A DNA stretch of 64,000 nt, taken from the NCBI RefSeq assembly GCF_000227135.1, contig NC_018263.1, forward strand, positions 2,529,726 to 2,593,725, in the 5' to 3' direction. Positions 51,538 to 62,653 of the stretch are shown one piece after another. The notes beneath the pieces are model-generated. The model did no database searches. It was not told the origin of the DNA and worked only from the letters and a program-made list of their open reading frames with translations. The position numbers were made by a program, and so were the translations under genes. This DNA comes from Leishmania donovani (taxonomy: Eukaryota > Euglenozoa > Kinetoplastea > Trypanosomatida > Trypanosomatidae). Each line of letters starts with the position of its first letter. Position 1 is the stretch's first letter.

Positions 51538-53484
51538 TCAGGATTCCGGTGAGGAATAGGACATGCCCTGCGTGACAAGACGGGGTGGGGCGTAGAGCTC
51601 ATAGTTGATGGCGCTGTTCATGTACTGACGAATCAGGTCTTTGAGCTCCTTGTTGTGGGCTCGTATCGTGTCGGTGTCGCTGATGAGCTGCTTTCGCTGC
51701 TGCAGCTGCGCGAGGTACTGACTAAGGCCGTCCTCCAGTGCCTCCCAGACCTGCAGGTGGTCCTTCGGCACCGTCTCGGCCATGTTGCGCCAGTAGTCCC
51801 TCTCTGCCGCACGCCGCTTTTCGGCAGTCCGCGTCTCGTTGGCGTTTTTGTTCTTCGCTGTTTCAGCTCTCGTCGCCATCGCCTTCTCCTCCGCCGCAGC
51901 GCGGTGGCTAAGGTAGGCCTGCAGCGCCTTGAGTGCTTCCTGCGGGTTGATGAGAGCGACCGTCTCATCCTCGTTTTCCACTAGAAAATACTCCAACATG
52001 TCCTCCACGTCGCTTGTGCGGTTGAGCCCCAACGTTGTCAGAATGCCCTCCACATCTGCCTGCTCTGCCGTCGTGCCTTGGACAGACCGGATTGCCTCCC
52101 GCACGTTGCTGTCGACTAGGAATGACGCCTGCGACTTGAGGATGCTGAACAGCATCTGCGCCGCCTCCGACATCTCCACCTCCCGCGACTCTTCAGGGCG
52201 CTCGTCCAGCTCGTCCTTCTGCGCCTCCACCCCCATCTCCTCGCGAGGCCAGTAATGCAGCGCCGGCGGCTGCCACGGCATCTGCAGGAGCTCCTCATAC
52301 ACGACACGATCCGCCTGTAAGCACTCCTGCGCAAGCGCTTGGCACTTGTCGTGGTGGAGCTTCCACAGCTGCAGATACTTCGTTTTATCCTTTTTCTCGA
52401 ACGTCGCAAACTTGCCTTGGGTGTCGGTGTACTGCTGATTCAACCGGTGCAGCTGCTTTGTCAAATCGTTGTTCGTGCGCTGAAACCGCTTCTCCGCGTC
52501 CTGGTAGCGCGCGAGCAGCGTCGCGAGCGTGTCCTGCAGTCGCGCGATCTTCTTCTTGTACTGCGCTTGTGCGATGCGGTTCTCTTTCACGCGCTCCCGC
52601 AGCACCTGCAAGTTGTACGTGAGGCGCTCGCCGTTGAGAAGGTAGTCGGCCTTTGACTTCTCTAGCTCCTCGCGCAACGCGTGCACGTCTGACTGGTGTT
52701 TGCGCTTCACATCGTTGAAATCCTCGTAGCCTGACTCGTATCGATCGTCGAGGTTCTGCTGCGCCTCTGCCAGCTTCTGCTCGCGCTGCTTGCGGTACTC
52801 CATCTCCTTCGTGCGCCGCGTCTTGACGAGCTCCTTTACTTCCTCGGCACACCGATCTAAGTATGCCCTGCGCTCTGCCTCGTATGTCTTCTCCACGTCC
52901 TGCAGCTTCGCTGTGTACTGCTGCAGGTAGTCATCCGTGCTAGCGCGCATTGTGTCGACGAGTCGGCTGACCTCCTCTTTGTTCCTCTGGAGCAGACCAA
53001 CATACTCCTCCTCCCGCTGGTGCAGCTGCTCACGCAGCTCCAAGATGAGCTTCTCCTTCACGTTAATGAGCGCTTCGCATTCCTTGCGCTGCTCCTCGAG
53101 GGCTGCGTGGAGTTCGTGAGGGACGCCAAGGCGGTAGAGCGCCTCGAAATGTAAGTTCAGCGCGCCGTGTTGCGCGTCGGCGCCGCTGCTTTCTTGGAGC
53201 TGTCCCAGTTGCTGCTGCACATCCTGTGCATGCTGACGACGCTGAGACTCCGCCACCTCGGCGGCAACACGGATGTTGGTGGCGGCGGAGACGTTTGCGT
53301 GGCGCAAAGCCCACATTTCATAGCGAGTATCCAACGCTTTCTTCTCGGCTTCCGAGCGCGAGACCGCGCCGTTGGGCAGTCCAGCGTCGGACTCATTTTG
53401 CCCGTCGCGCGCGTGCAGTTTGGTTTGAATGCGTGCCCGCTGCGCAGCAATGCGCTCCTCCTGCTGCGGTGTTGCATCGGCCAT
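51538..53484 (-). CDS. DRC1: Nexin-dynein regulatory complex subunit DRC1 (CMF22)
   Basis: 648 residues, largely coiled coil. The middle carries the DRC1 signature: YVGLLQRNKEEV, a Lys/Glu-rich helix, RLTYNLQVLRERVKENRIA (compare LNYNFQVLKKRDEEN in DRC1), KKKIARLQDTLATL, then FATFEKKDKTKYLQLWKLH and LQADRVVYEELLQMPWQPP, which correspond in order to conserved DRC1 segments ending in LxxPW. DRC1 is a base-plate subunit of the nexin link between axonemal doublet microtubules and controls dynein; its T. brucei orthologue CMF22 is needed for propulsive motility (established). The start at 53484 (MADATPQQEE) is the natural one; the upstream 93 codons are low-complexity Ser/Pro/Thr. A C-terminal EF-hand-like or globular part follows the coiled coil without a motif I can name. 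Confidence 0.85.
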   Translation of the reverse strand: MADATPQQEERIAAQRARIQTKLHARDGQNESDAGLPNGAVSRSEAEKKALDTRYEMWALRHANVSAATNIRVAAEVAESQRRQHAQDVQQQLGQLQESSGADAQHGALNLHFEALYRLGVPHELHAALEEQRKECEALINVKEKLILELREQLHQREEEYVGLLQRNKEEVSRLVDTMRASTDDYLQQYTAKLQDVEKTYEAERRAYLDRCAEEVKELVKTRRTKEMEYRKQREQKLAEAQQNLDDRYESGYEDFNDVKRKHQSDVHALREELEKSKADYLLNGERLTYNLQVLRERVKENRIAQAQYKKKIARLQDTLATLLARYQDAEKRFQRTNNDLTKQLHRLNQQYTDTQGKFATFEKKDKTKYLQLWKLHHDKCQALAQECLQADRVVYEELLQMPWQPPALHYWPREEMGVEAQKDELDERPEESREVEMSEAAQMLFSILKSQASFLVDSNVREAIRSVQGTTAEQADVEGILTTLGLNRTSDVEDMLEYFLVENEDETVALINPQEALKALQAYLSHRAAAEEKAMATRAETAKNKNANETRTAEKRRAAERDYWRNMAETVPKDHLQVWEALEDGLSQYLAQLQQRKQLISDTDTIRAHNKELKDLIRQYMNSAINYELYAPPRLVTQGMSYSSPES

Positions 53485-56025
53485 GGGAGTGAAGCCCCCG
53501 AAATGGAGGAAAGGGGAGGGGCGAAGAACGATGATTTGAGAGCCGAAGGAGAGCGCCGAGTGACACTGAAGGGGAGGAGAAGTGGGGGGGGGAGTGCGTG
53601 AAAGCGGCCGTTTTGTCGATGCGCCAGGCCGCAAGACAGGAAAACTGGAAGAGGTGTTTCTTCCCGCACCTGTTCTGTTTGGCTGATTGTGCGTGTGTGC
53701 TTGATACAGTATCCGTAGGAGTGGAGATGTCGTAGGCGCCGGGAAGAAAGGTAACGGAGGCACAAAGTAGGGAGAGCAGAGTGAGTGAGCCGGAGAAAGG
53801 CAATCAGGCAGAGGCTGCAGATGTCGCCTTCTTAGCAGCTGGCCAATCAGCTGGCGATGCCCCTGCCCAAAGAGTGTGAGCTGACAGACAGCATCGTCAA
53901 GTCCGGCTGCGCTGTCAACACGCCGATACAGAAGCCGACGACAACACGAGGTCGGTTAGCTCTGGCCCTGGATAGGGGTGAGGAGCTGCACACCCCAACC
54001 GTCTTGTGATGGGAGGGGTGCGAAACGAGAACGACTACATGGACAGAGAGAGAGACGGTAGGTGTTCCCCTTGCTCACTGTGCATCCGCCAGGTGAGTGC
54101 ATATGTCTGTAGGTGCGCATGTACATCTGGGGTGCGTGGCTCATGTGTTGCACACATTCGCACGGACAACGGCAGACAAAGACAAAAAAGGAGGAGGATA
54201 CAAAAGAAGGAAAACATACAGCGAACGGGCACGAAAAGAAAAGAGGTCACACACACACACACACACCAACAATGCATCACAGAACACGAGTCAAGAAGAG
54301 CAGTGTGTGCACCAGGAGAGGAGGGGAGAGGTGGCGCAAGACACACACACACACTCCACATATCCATACAGCCGCGCGCACGTGCACCAAAAAAAAAACG
54401 CAAACAGACACAAACCCACACACAGAATGTCATCATCACCCTGACGTGAGGGGTGAGGGAGGGAGTTGAGCAAGGCGAAGCGGGGGAAGAGCATTGAGCA
54501 ACTTGTTCTTTTATCTATGATATTTCGCTGTCACTGCTCCCCTACTTGTGCAATCGCGTGAGGGAGACGCGCGCCTGTGACAGAACGACGACGGCGCCAT
54601 AGGAAGCCTACACAAGGTGAGAGACGAGGGCGTCTCAGAAGAACACACAAAGTCCACAGCTGCCAGGCAGGCAATGACGGAAGAGATGACATTCGTTTAT
54701 GCCATCTAAAATGCGCCCGATAAGAAGGCAAAAAGGACACACACACGCGTAAAAACAAAAAGACACACCGCCACGGAAGAACCTCTATGTTGTGGCAAAG
54801 GCAGAAACCAAAAGGAAAGGGACCCACGTCGGGTGGCTCCTCACGTCACGCCCCCCTGCTGTGAAACTTGTCGTTTATGTGCCTCCTTCTCTTTCTCCGT
54901 TTCTCTCACACGCACGCGCACGCAGGTCAAGTCCTGCATTGTGGCTTCCGTGTGCCCTCCTGCAGGATCCGATTCCCGCGCACGCGCGAGCACACACACA
55001 CACCACACATAAATGAACCCGACTGTTGCCTCTCCCTCTTGTCTCCTTTTCTTTTCGTGCGTCGAAAGCACACCACGAGCAGCGCCACAATCAAAAATGA
55101 AAGCGCGCACGCATGCACACCCATACGCGTGCGTGGGGGCTTCGGAGTGTGTGGCGTAGGCCGTTGAGCGGCAGAGAGGGGGAAGGAATATGGTAGACGC
55201 AGGGGAGCGTGCGGCTCAGTCCGAACGTCAGTGCCCGCCACTGCACGAGAAGTCAGCCGCATTGAAGGTGAATCACAGACGCACTGTTCGGGCAAGAGGA
55301 GAGTGAATCCTGATAGAAGAAGGGGACAGATGGTATGCCACACGATATCTCGCGAGCGCAAGCACCCCAATGTGCACCTGGTCCCTTCCTCAAGCTCTTC
55401 TTTTCGCACAACTGGGGGATGCGTCGTATGCTGTGCTTCATATCGTGCGAACCCGGTCCCTTCTCTCCATGCAAACGCACACACACGTTGCGGCGTTGGC
55501 CTCATCGCGTTGGCGTTGTCGCGCCCCCCCCCCCTCATACCTCACGCGCTCTGCACACACAGCGAAAGCCGGTCGACAAGAACCTGAAACCGGCCAAAGC
55601 CCAAAGGAAAGAAAGCGCCGCTAAAGGCCCGACAAGAGAGCCGGACAGCCTCGCTTTCATGAGGGAACACCGTCACTGACAAAGACAAGCAATCACAGCC
55701 GAAGCGGAAGAAGGCGATGCGACGCTTCTCTCTCCTTGCCCCCTCCCGCTATTCCCTCTGTGACTGCCGCACGCGGCAACATCACATCGGCACCGCCATC
55801 GTCGATAGCCCCTCCGTCACCGCCGTCACAGAGGCGTCCGAGGCAGGTGAGGGACGGGGTTGAGAGGGTTTCTAAGGTAAGGCAAAGAAACAAGAAGGAA
55901 GAAAAAAGGGAAATCCACAGCAAGCGTTCCTGTGCAGCGTTCTCTGCTGGCATCATTGCTTCAGCAGGGTGCGGCCATCACTAGAAGCCATCGCACCCTC
56001 CTCCCGACAGAGCCGTGGGCGGGCA
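53485..56025. other. Large spacer between DRC1 and the Cys-rich gene
   Basis: 2.5 kb, no gene. CA runs at 54248-54267 and 54340-54352, a GT/CA-rich middle, C10 at 55525-55534. Directly upstream of the DRC1 ATG the mRNA-sense sequence is C/T-rich without an AG (complement of 53497-53520), so the DRC1 acceptor lies further away. Remainder is the 3' UTR of the Cys-rich gene. Confidence 0.5.
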
Positions 56026-58281
56026 CTACTCCTCTAAGGAGGCACCAGCGCCGAAGAGCTGGACTCCACGTGCACCGTCACACGAGCAGGAGAAGCCGCC
56101 GCGCATATCGTACATCGACCCGCTCTGCACGGTGGAGTTCGTGTAGGGCGAGGCGGAGAGGCCGAGCTCACTGCGCTGATGGCTCTTCGCCGGCGTCTCG
56201 TCTACGTAGTTCTTGGCCGGGGTCGCCACTTCGAAAACGCCGTGGACGTACCGACTCAGTTCCGTGTTGACGAACCTAGCCAAGCATTGCTCCACTGCGG
56301 GCAGGTGCATATTCGCCTTCACCACAAGGGCAGCGTAGGGCACGGACTCAAGAGAGGGGTAGCGCACGAGCTCCTCGATTATCCGCACCAGCACCTCGTC
56401 CTGCGGCGGTACGCGGAGGAGAAGTCGACCAAGCGCGTTCAAGGCCTGCGGTATCTGCAGATAGGTGGAGAGGGCAAGCACCTTGCTGGGCAGATGCTCC
56501 TCCAGTATGCTCAGTGCCGTTGTCTGCGGGATTATCGGCAACGGCGGTGCTCGAGCGGCGCTGCGCGTGGTCTCAGTAGCGCAGTGGTGGCAGCCACACT
56601 GGAAGTACGCGTACTGCGGGCGCTCCACGAGTTCCCCACCGCTGGGCGGGTGATGCGCAGAGCAGTACGAGCACAGCGGCACCAAGACACCGCTGAAGGG
56701 CAGGCGGTACATACACAGCAACTGATAGGGGGTGCTGGCCTTCTTCTGTGGTGCGTCGCCGGTGGTGACGGCTTGTGCCGTGCAGGTGTGTGGTTGGGGC
56801 TGCGGCGTCTCACTCGCGCCTCCCTCGGCGCCGCGCATGCGGGGGTCGTTGAAGGCCATTTCATAAAAACACGCCATCGACTCCACATAAACGGCGGGGC
56901 TCTGCGTTTCAGAGAGCATCTTGAGCAGCCTATCTAAGAGAACGGCGCTGAGCATCGCGATGTTGTGCGGACACTGTTTGGCGAGGTACTGCGCAACGCG
57001 GAAAACAGCTATCTGGGACTCGGCCAGGCAAGTGTTGGCGGCCAGGCCGCCCAACACCTCGAGGGCGTCGAGGTGGAGATAGGTGCGCTGCACGCGCAGC
57101 AGGTCCACCTCTGCCATCGTGGCGAGCGCCTCACAGAACACCTTGGAGAGGTGGTGCTTGTGGTCACCGCACAGCTGATCGCGGATGGGCTGCAGCACAT
57201 CGAGGTCTAGGCGAGTCTCGCGGATGCAGTGTTGCAGCAAGCAGCTACCCATGTCCGTCATGGTGAGGAAGAGACGGCCGAGTCGCTGTCGCTCAACGCT
57301 CTTGCTGTGATGAATCACGGTCACTGCAGGCGCGCAGAGGACGGGTGGCTGCTCCGACGCCTCCTCCGGGAGCAAGCGCAGGAGGCGGTTCATGGCAGCG
57401 AGCGCACGGGAGACGAGGTATGCAAAGGAGGACGGCAGCCGCACCTTCCAGGTGCAGGCGAGGTGGTAGGCGGCGCAGAGGCATCGAGCGAGCACGTCAC
57501 CGAAGAGGAACGCCATCGCGCCATCCACGAGTTTGAAGACGAATTGAGCCTCCTCCATGTCCATGCGCTCAATCAGCTTCGTGAGCACAAAGTGTAGCAC
57601 GAAGTGAACGTACTCTACCAGCGGTAGCGGATCCGGCGCGGTGCGGAAGTGGCAGCACTGAATTTCCAGCGTAGACAAGAGCGGGTACATGACGAGCGCG
57701 CTCATCACAATACCGTAGGCCTCGTTCTCATCAATCGTCTGCATGCACTCTTGCAGCAAGTCGTACAGCACGTTGATGTTCACCGCACCACTCGCAATAT
57801 CACCACCGAGTTTGCGGTTGTTGAGGTGCACCTCGGAAAGCAGCTGCATGCTAGGGCTGGGGTGGGGGTGCACACAAACAACGTGCGACCGATTGATCCA
57901 GCCACCGGACGCAATACGGTAGTACTCTCTCGAAGGGTCAGACGCGTCAACGGCAGTGCTCACAACCCGCAGTAGTCGTCCCGCATAGAGTGGCGAGAGA
58001 CGGTAGCTCTTTTCGCGAGGTCGAGTGTGCACTGCCGCCCTTCCGTCGTCGTAGTCGAGCATGGGGTTGCGGATTACCACCTGCGGCTGCGCCAGAAGCT
58101 CTTCCTGCACCGAAAAGCACTTCTCACACAGCAGGAACTCACACGGAGACCCCACGCAGCCAAACCAGCGCACATCCGAGCCGTCTGAGAGCGCCTTGCA
58201 CACGGAGCACTGCCGCCCCGCTGGGGCTGCAGAGAGCTCGTCGAAGCCATGGCAGGGGTGCGAGCCGTGACGGTACGCCAT
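56026..58281 (-). CDS. Large helical protein with N-terminal cysteine-rich (zinc-binding-like) motif
   Basis: 751 residues. The N-terminus has Cys25-x2-Cys28, Cys42, Cys47, Cys52-x2-Cys55 (CSVCKALS ... CEFLLCEKC) with HPCHGFD before it, a ZZ- or treble-clef-like zinc-binding pattern that often recognises degrons or other proteins. The rest is mainly helical, in repeats reminiscent of armadillo/HEAT solenoids, with a second Cys/His cluster (CSYCSAHH and CGCHHC, around residues 555-590). I cannot name the family; a ubiquitin-pathway or adaptor role is only a guess from the zinc motif and solenoid. The start at 58281 follows an AG (58288-58287) and a second, better one after CCCCCTTCAC (58312-58311). 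Confidence 0.75.
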   Translation of the reverse strand: MAYRHGSHPCHGFDELSAAPAGRQCSVCKALSDGSDVRWFGCVGSPCEFLLCEKCFSVQEELLAQPQVVIRNPMLDYDDGRAAVHTRPREKSYRLSPLYAGRLLRVVSTAVDASDPSREYYRIASGGWINRSHVVCVHPHPSPSMQLLSEVHLNNRKLGGDIASGAVNINVLYDLLQECMQTIDENEAYGIVMSALVMYPLLSTLEIQCCHFRTAPDPLPLVEYVHFVLHFVLTKLIERMDMEEAQFVFKLVDGAMAFLFGDVLARCLCAAYHLACTWKVRLPSSFAYLVSRALAAMNRLLRLLPEEASEQPPVLCAPAVTVIHHSKSVERQRLGRLFLTMTDMGSCLLQHCIRETRLDLDVLQPIRDQLCGDHKHHLSKVFCEALATMAEVDLLRVQRTYLHLDALEVLGGLAANTCLAESQIAVFRVAQYLAKQCPHNIAMLSAVLLDRLLKMLSETQSPAVYVESMACFYEMAFNDPRMRGAEGGASETPQPQPHTCTAQAVTTGDAPQKKASTPYQLLCMYRLPFSGVLVPLCSYCSAHHPPSGGELVERPQYAYFQCGCHHCATETTRSAARAPPLPIIPQTTALSILEEHLPSKVLALSTYLQIPQALNALGRLLLRVPPQDEVLVRIIEELVRYPSLESVPYAALVVKANMHLPAVEQCLARFVNTELSRYVHGVFEVATPAKNYVDETPAKSHQRSELGLSASPYTNSTVQSGSMYDMRGGFSCSCDGARGVQLFGAGASLEE

Positions 58282-61200
58282 TTTTGCTGATGGGGTACGT
58301 TGGGGACACACTGTGAAGGGGGCAGAAACCGAATGTGAGAGGGAGAGAAACAGAAACAAACAAAAGAAAAAACAACGGGCACAACAGGTGCAAACACTGA
58401 CACGCCGATACAAACGCGTAAAGCGTTGTCGGCTTCTATGGTACGTCAAAGGCGGGGAGCACTCACGCAGCACCGAATAAGGGCAAAAAGATGATCCACG
58501 ATACGGCAGAGAGCTGCAGATGACGGAGAGCGAGAAGGGACAGGGGTAAGATGGCTGCCGCTCTGCCGGTCTTGGGTGTGTGAGTGTATAGGCAAGGAAG
58601 GGGGAAGGTGAGCGCGAGATGAGAGGACAAGGCGGCTGTGCAAAATTAGCTTTTTTTGTGTTTGTGTTAGTATATATGCGTGTGTGCGCGCGCTGTTCTG
58701 GCTACGAAGCGCACGCTCGTCCTTCGCTCCTCCTACTCACGTGCAACAGAACGTCCTTGTGTGTGTATATATATATATGTGTGTGTGTACAAGAACACAG
58801 ACACAAATCGAAAAAAAGAAAACCAGAATAAAATAATGTGGACCGGCGTTTGGGGGGGGGAGGTTGGGGAGGGGAGGGGGCACAACGGCAGGCGGAAAGA
58901 GAGAAGGCAGCGGCGCTCACACGGAAACAAAAACAAAAAAAAAAACAAAAAAATACACGTAGAGACGAGAGGCGCAAGACGCCTGCACGGGTGCCTGATT
59001 CAACAACGACGATGTGTGTGAGAAGCTTGTGTGTGTGTGTGTCTTCTATGAGTATCAAATTTTTGTATTATGAAGGGGGCCAAAAAAAAAAAAGAACGGA
59101 AGATAGAGTAACCGAAAAATGTTTTCTCTTTTTTTGTGTGTGGTGGGGAAGGGGAAAGGGGGTCTCTCTGACGTTTTCGTCCCTCCTTCTGCAGCAAACG
59201 GCAAAACGACACAAAGAGAGGGAGAAAGACACACACTCGCGGGCGTGAGCACGCGCAGACGAACACTACACCGCCTCGAACAAACAGGGGAGAGCGAGAG
59301 GCTGAATACGAGAGGGAAGTGAAGACAATGTTGCCTACGTCTTTCCCTTCCTTCAGCAATCCTGTTGTGGATGTTCTCGCACTGCTGTGGCCGTCGTCGT
59401 TGTACGCAAGTGTGTATGCTTGTGCGAAGGAGGTGCAACGCGTGGGTGCTGTTTCGTGTTCGTCTTTGGCTTTCCTCTGATATGTATGATGTGCGCGTAT
59501 GGTGTCTATTTTGGCTAGTCCCTCGTTATGCGCTTGTGTGTTCTCTCTTCGATCAATGGCGTGCGAGCTCGAAACCGCGTTGTGTGTGCCAATAACAGGT
59601 CTATATGAGGAACAGGCGAAGACGGCTCTTGGGGAAGGCGGGCGTCGTCGAAGAGAGAAATCAGCGGCTCACCGGCACACACGATTCGGTAAAGAGACAA
59701 GGACACAAGCACAGGGGACAGATGAATGCTCGTGCTTGATATCTGTGCGGGGTGCGCGTTCGTGCGTGTCGATGGCAGTCGTCGTCTACCTACTTGTGTT
59801 CCTGCCTCTTCTTTTGTGGCCGTGTCGTGCGTGCGTGCGTGCGTACTTTGGTCCGTTCCGCTCGCCTTGCCCTGTGTGACGTAGGTGCGGCGTGTACGCG
59901 CACGTGTGTGTGTTGTCGACGGCGGCTGATGGAGAAGAGACACAAGCCAGGCAAAAACTGCAAAACGCAACGCATACACGGCGCGGCGAGAAACACAGTT
60001 GAACACAACAAGAAAAACGGGCAGCGCAGCAGAGGGGCGTGCCAGCGCCCTGCGCGTGTGACTATGAAGGTTGGTGCGGCGGATGATGGGTGCAAAGTGG
60101 GGCAGCAGCACAGAGAGCGAAAACAGCGAAAATGAAAGGGGAGGGGCGCACAAGAAAAAATGGGGCGGGGCGGGGGGTATCTATCAATTTGCTTTTTTTC
60201 TTTGACTTATTACGCTTGTATGGTGTGGGTGGAGCGTTTCCTGTTTTATGGGTATCTCTTGTCGCTGATGTGGTCTGAAGTCATGAGAAAGGAATGGGTG
60301 GGTGGGGGGGGGGGCGGGGCGGCGGCGCTCTAACTGGCTTCTCTGAGGGTCGGCTGGCCTGTCCGGTACGTATACGTCGGCGTGCCTGGGTCTTCAGTGG
60401 GTTTCTCCAATACGAAGGCCTGCGACAGCGCGGATATACCAGCACGCAAGAACAGACTATTATCACAAGGCCGACGAGAAGGGCGGTAAGACTCACCGTG
60501 GATGCCAAAGAAAGCAGAAACTACACACAGCCGAGATTACTTGATACGACTCCTGTGCACGTCGCGAGCGCGGGGTGCCGTGTGCCAAGGCGCAACAAGA
60601 GCAGCAAGAAAAAAGAGAGGAGAGCCAAAAGGGTTGGAGGGGTGCGTGAGGGAAGGGCGCATGCTCAGCGCCGGCATCCATCGAAGCAGCCGCAGCGAAC
60701 ACAACGGGTGCGCGCCGCTGCACAGTGTGGGCACGAAGGGGCTGCGAGAACCTGAGATAAGAGAGGCCGTAGGACGTTTGACATCCTTACCTCCGCCACG
60801 GCCGCCACACTCGGGCGCTGTGCGAGAGAAGGAAAAACAAGCAGGTGAGTGGCCTGAAGAACCGTTCTCCGCCGCTGCTGTTCTCTACCAAGCCAACGGC
60901 AAGCTCTCTCACACAAGACGTGCGAGTTCCCCGCAGCGTACACTGGGCCGCTGCGCAGTTGCAATCTTGGGGGGGGGGGGGGGCGACTGTCGCGCTTCTT
61001 CTTTGCTCTTTCCATTATGCCGTTTGGCGTCTTCTTCTTTCTCCCTCAGAATGAGAAGGGCGGAGCGAGTGACAGACAAAGCAGGAGCGTGCGGGCACCC
61101 ACGCAATCCATGCGCATCTCACACCCCAACCCTCTGTTTGTCTGTCGGTGTGTCACGCTCGCTCTCGCTAACTCTCGCCTCGATGCAATAGCGAATGGCC

Positions 61201-61543
61201 TCTGCGTCGCAGAGCTGCTGCGTCTGTGCACACCTTTTTGTCATGGGTGTCTGTCTGTGTGATGCCTGCGTTTCTCGCACCGCCAGCAGTGAAGCCGAGA
61301 TTCATTCATTAGTTCGCTGGATACCCGCGAAGCGAACAAGAGCCACGCACATGCACATACGCCACCAACTCCACCCCTGCGCTGCCGCTGCGAATAGTCA
61401 AGCGCGTTCTCGCGAGCTGGAATCTCGCCAATGCCGTTATCACTCGACGCGTATCCTGCTGGGCTGCCGCTGTCGTGGGGGCTGACGCTCGCCAGCCGCT
61501 GCAGGCATACAACTATGTGGGTGGGAGGGCGTGCATCTGCAGC
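58282..61543. other. Large spacer, 3' UTR side of the mitochondrial carrier
   Basis: 3.26 kb without a supported gene. Notable simple sequence: TG/TA runs at 58758-58790, (TG)n at 59029-59043, A-rich tracts, G11 at 60304-60314 and G15 at 60969-60983. Such G runs are prone to sequencing error. No RNA gene is recognised. Confidence 0.5.
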
Positions 61544-62653
61544 TCACGGGATTCGCCTCTGGACAGCAGCGGCGGCCTCACTGCCGGCTCCCTGGGTGAT
61601 GTCAGAGAATTGCTTTGCGCCCTCGTAGGTGAAGCCAAACGAGCATCCGCCGACGACGCCAACCAGCAGATTTCCGCCCAGCCCCTTCCACAGCGCACGC
61701 ACTCCCTCGTTCTTGAGGACATCTCTTACAATGTGCAGCAACGGGAAGCGCACCCCTTCGATGCGCTTACCCACCTGCAAGCGCAACCGCAGCACGTAGA
61801 AGGGGTTCATGATAAGACCGATGACCATACTCGCCGCGGCGCCAACTCCAGCGTTCACGAGTACGTTGTCAGTCGCAGAGGTGCAGCAGGGCGGCAAACA
61901 GAGCTGTACAGACTGGGGCACCACGGCAGAAAGCCGCGCGCCAATCGCCGGGGCTGCGCCGTAGACGAGGCGCTTAAAGTACTCGTACACAAACCACCAC
62001 GCCCCAGTGAGGGGGGCCACCACCAACGTCAGCAGCGTCCCGCGAAACAGGCAGCTGATCCCTTGCTCGCGCACCAGCGTCACGGTGGTGCGAGCGGCGG
62101 ACATGTAGTTGTGCTCACTAGAGTAGGAGCTGCCAGCCACCATCTGCACCTGCGAGACCACCGCGAAGGGGTTGAAGACGGGGGTCGATCCCAGATCGGC
62201 CAGTAGGCCTGCGCCGAAGCTGCGCCACTCCCGCTCCTGCAACGGCAGCTTCTCCTTCCAGTACTCGACGAGAAAGTAGTACACAAGCTCACTTAGCACG
62301 GTGCCTGAAATGGCGGCTCCTGCACCGCGGTAGAGCCCTCTGAAGCCGTGAGACTGCCGCACCTCCTGCAGCACCTTGGCCGCCGACACACGGGTTGTAC
62401 AGCACTGCTGCCGAGCAATGACAAGGAAGATCGGCTGCCCGAGGAAGCTATAGGAGAAGGAGGTGACACCAAACGTCATCATCAGCCGCAGTGGGTCGAC
62501 ATCCGACCAGGAGCGCGTCACCGCAGAGGTGATGGGCGGCGGTGGCAACTCAAGCGTGTTGTGCAGGCGAGGGACTGTGCTCATCTCAAGCAGGATATCC
62601 CTCGGCGAGGGCTGCAGGGCGGAATCTGACGCATCCTCGTTTGAAGAACTCAT
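61544..62653 (-). CDS. Mitochondrial carrier family protein, SLC25A44-like, degenerate signatures
   Basis: 369 residues, three carrier repeats with six membrane helices starting near residue 55. The signature P-x-[DE]-x-x-[KR]-x-[RK] is degenerate in all three: GQPIFLVIARQQ, FNPFAVVSQVQM and MNPFYVLRLRLQV, the acidic residue being replaced by Phe, Ala and Tyr. The RGLYRGAG, CLFRGTLLTL and ALWKGLGGNLL repeats are intact. The second signature (NPFAVVSQ-x-QM) resembles the unusual VPVDVVSQHLMM of SLC25A44, the branched-chain amino-acid carrier of animals, so that subgroup is the best guess; SLC25A46-like divergent carriers are the alternative. Inner or outer mitochondrial membrane cannot be decided. 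In transcript sense the first AG after the pyrimidine tract directly abuts the ATG at 62653. Confidence 0.85.
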   Translation of the reverse strand: MSSSNEDASDSALQPSPRDILLEMSTVPRLHNTLELPPPPITSAVTRSWSDVDPLRLMMTFGVTSFSYSFLGQPIFLVIARQQCCTTRVSAAKVLQEVRQSHGFRGLYRGAGAAISGTVLSELVYYFLVEYWKEKLPLQEREWRSFGAGLLADLGSTPVFNPFAVVSQVQMVAGSSYSSEHNYMSAARTTVTLVREQGISCLFRGTLLTLVVAPLTGAWWFVYEYFKRLVYGAAPAIGARLSAVVPQSVQLCLPPCCTSATDNVLVNAGVGAAASMVIGLIMNPFYVLRLRLQVGKRIEGVRFPLLHIVRDVLKNEGVRALWKGLGGNLLVGVVGGCSFGFTYEGAKQFSDITQGAGSEAAAAVQRRIP

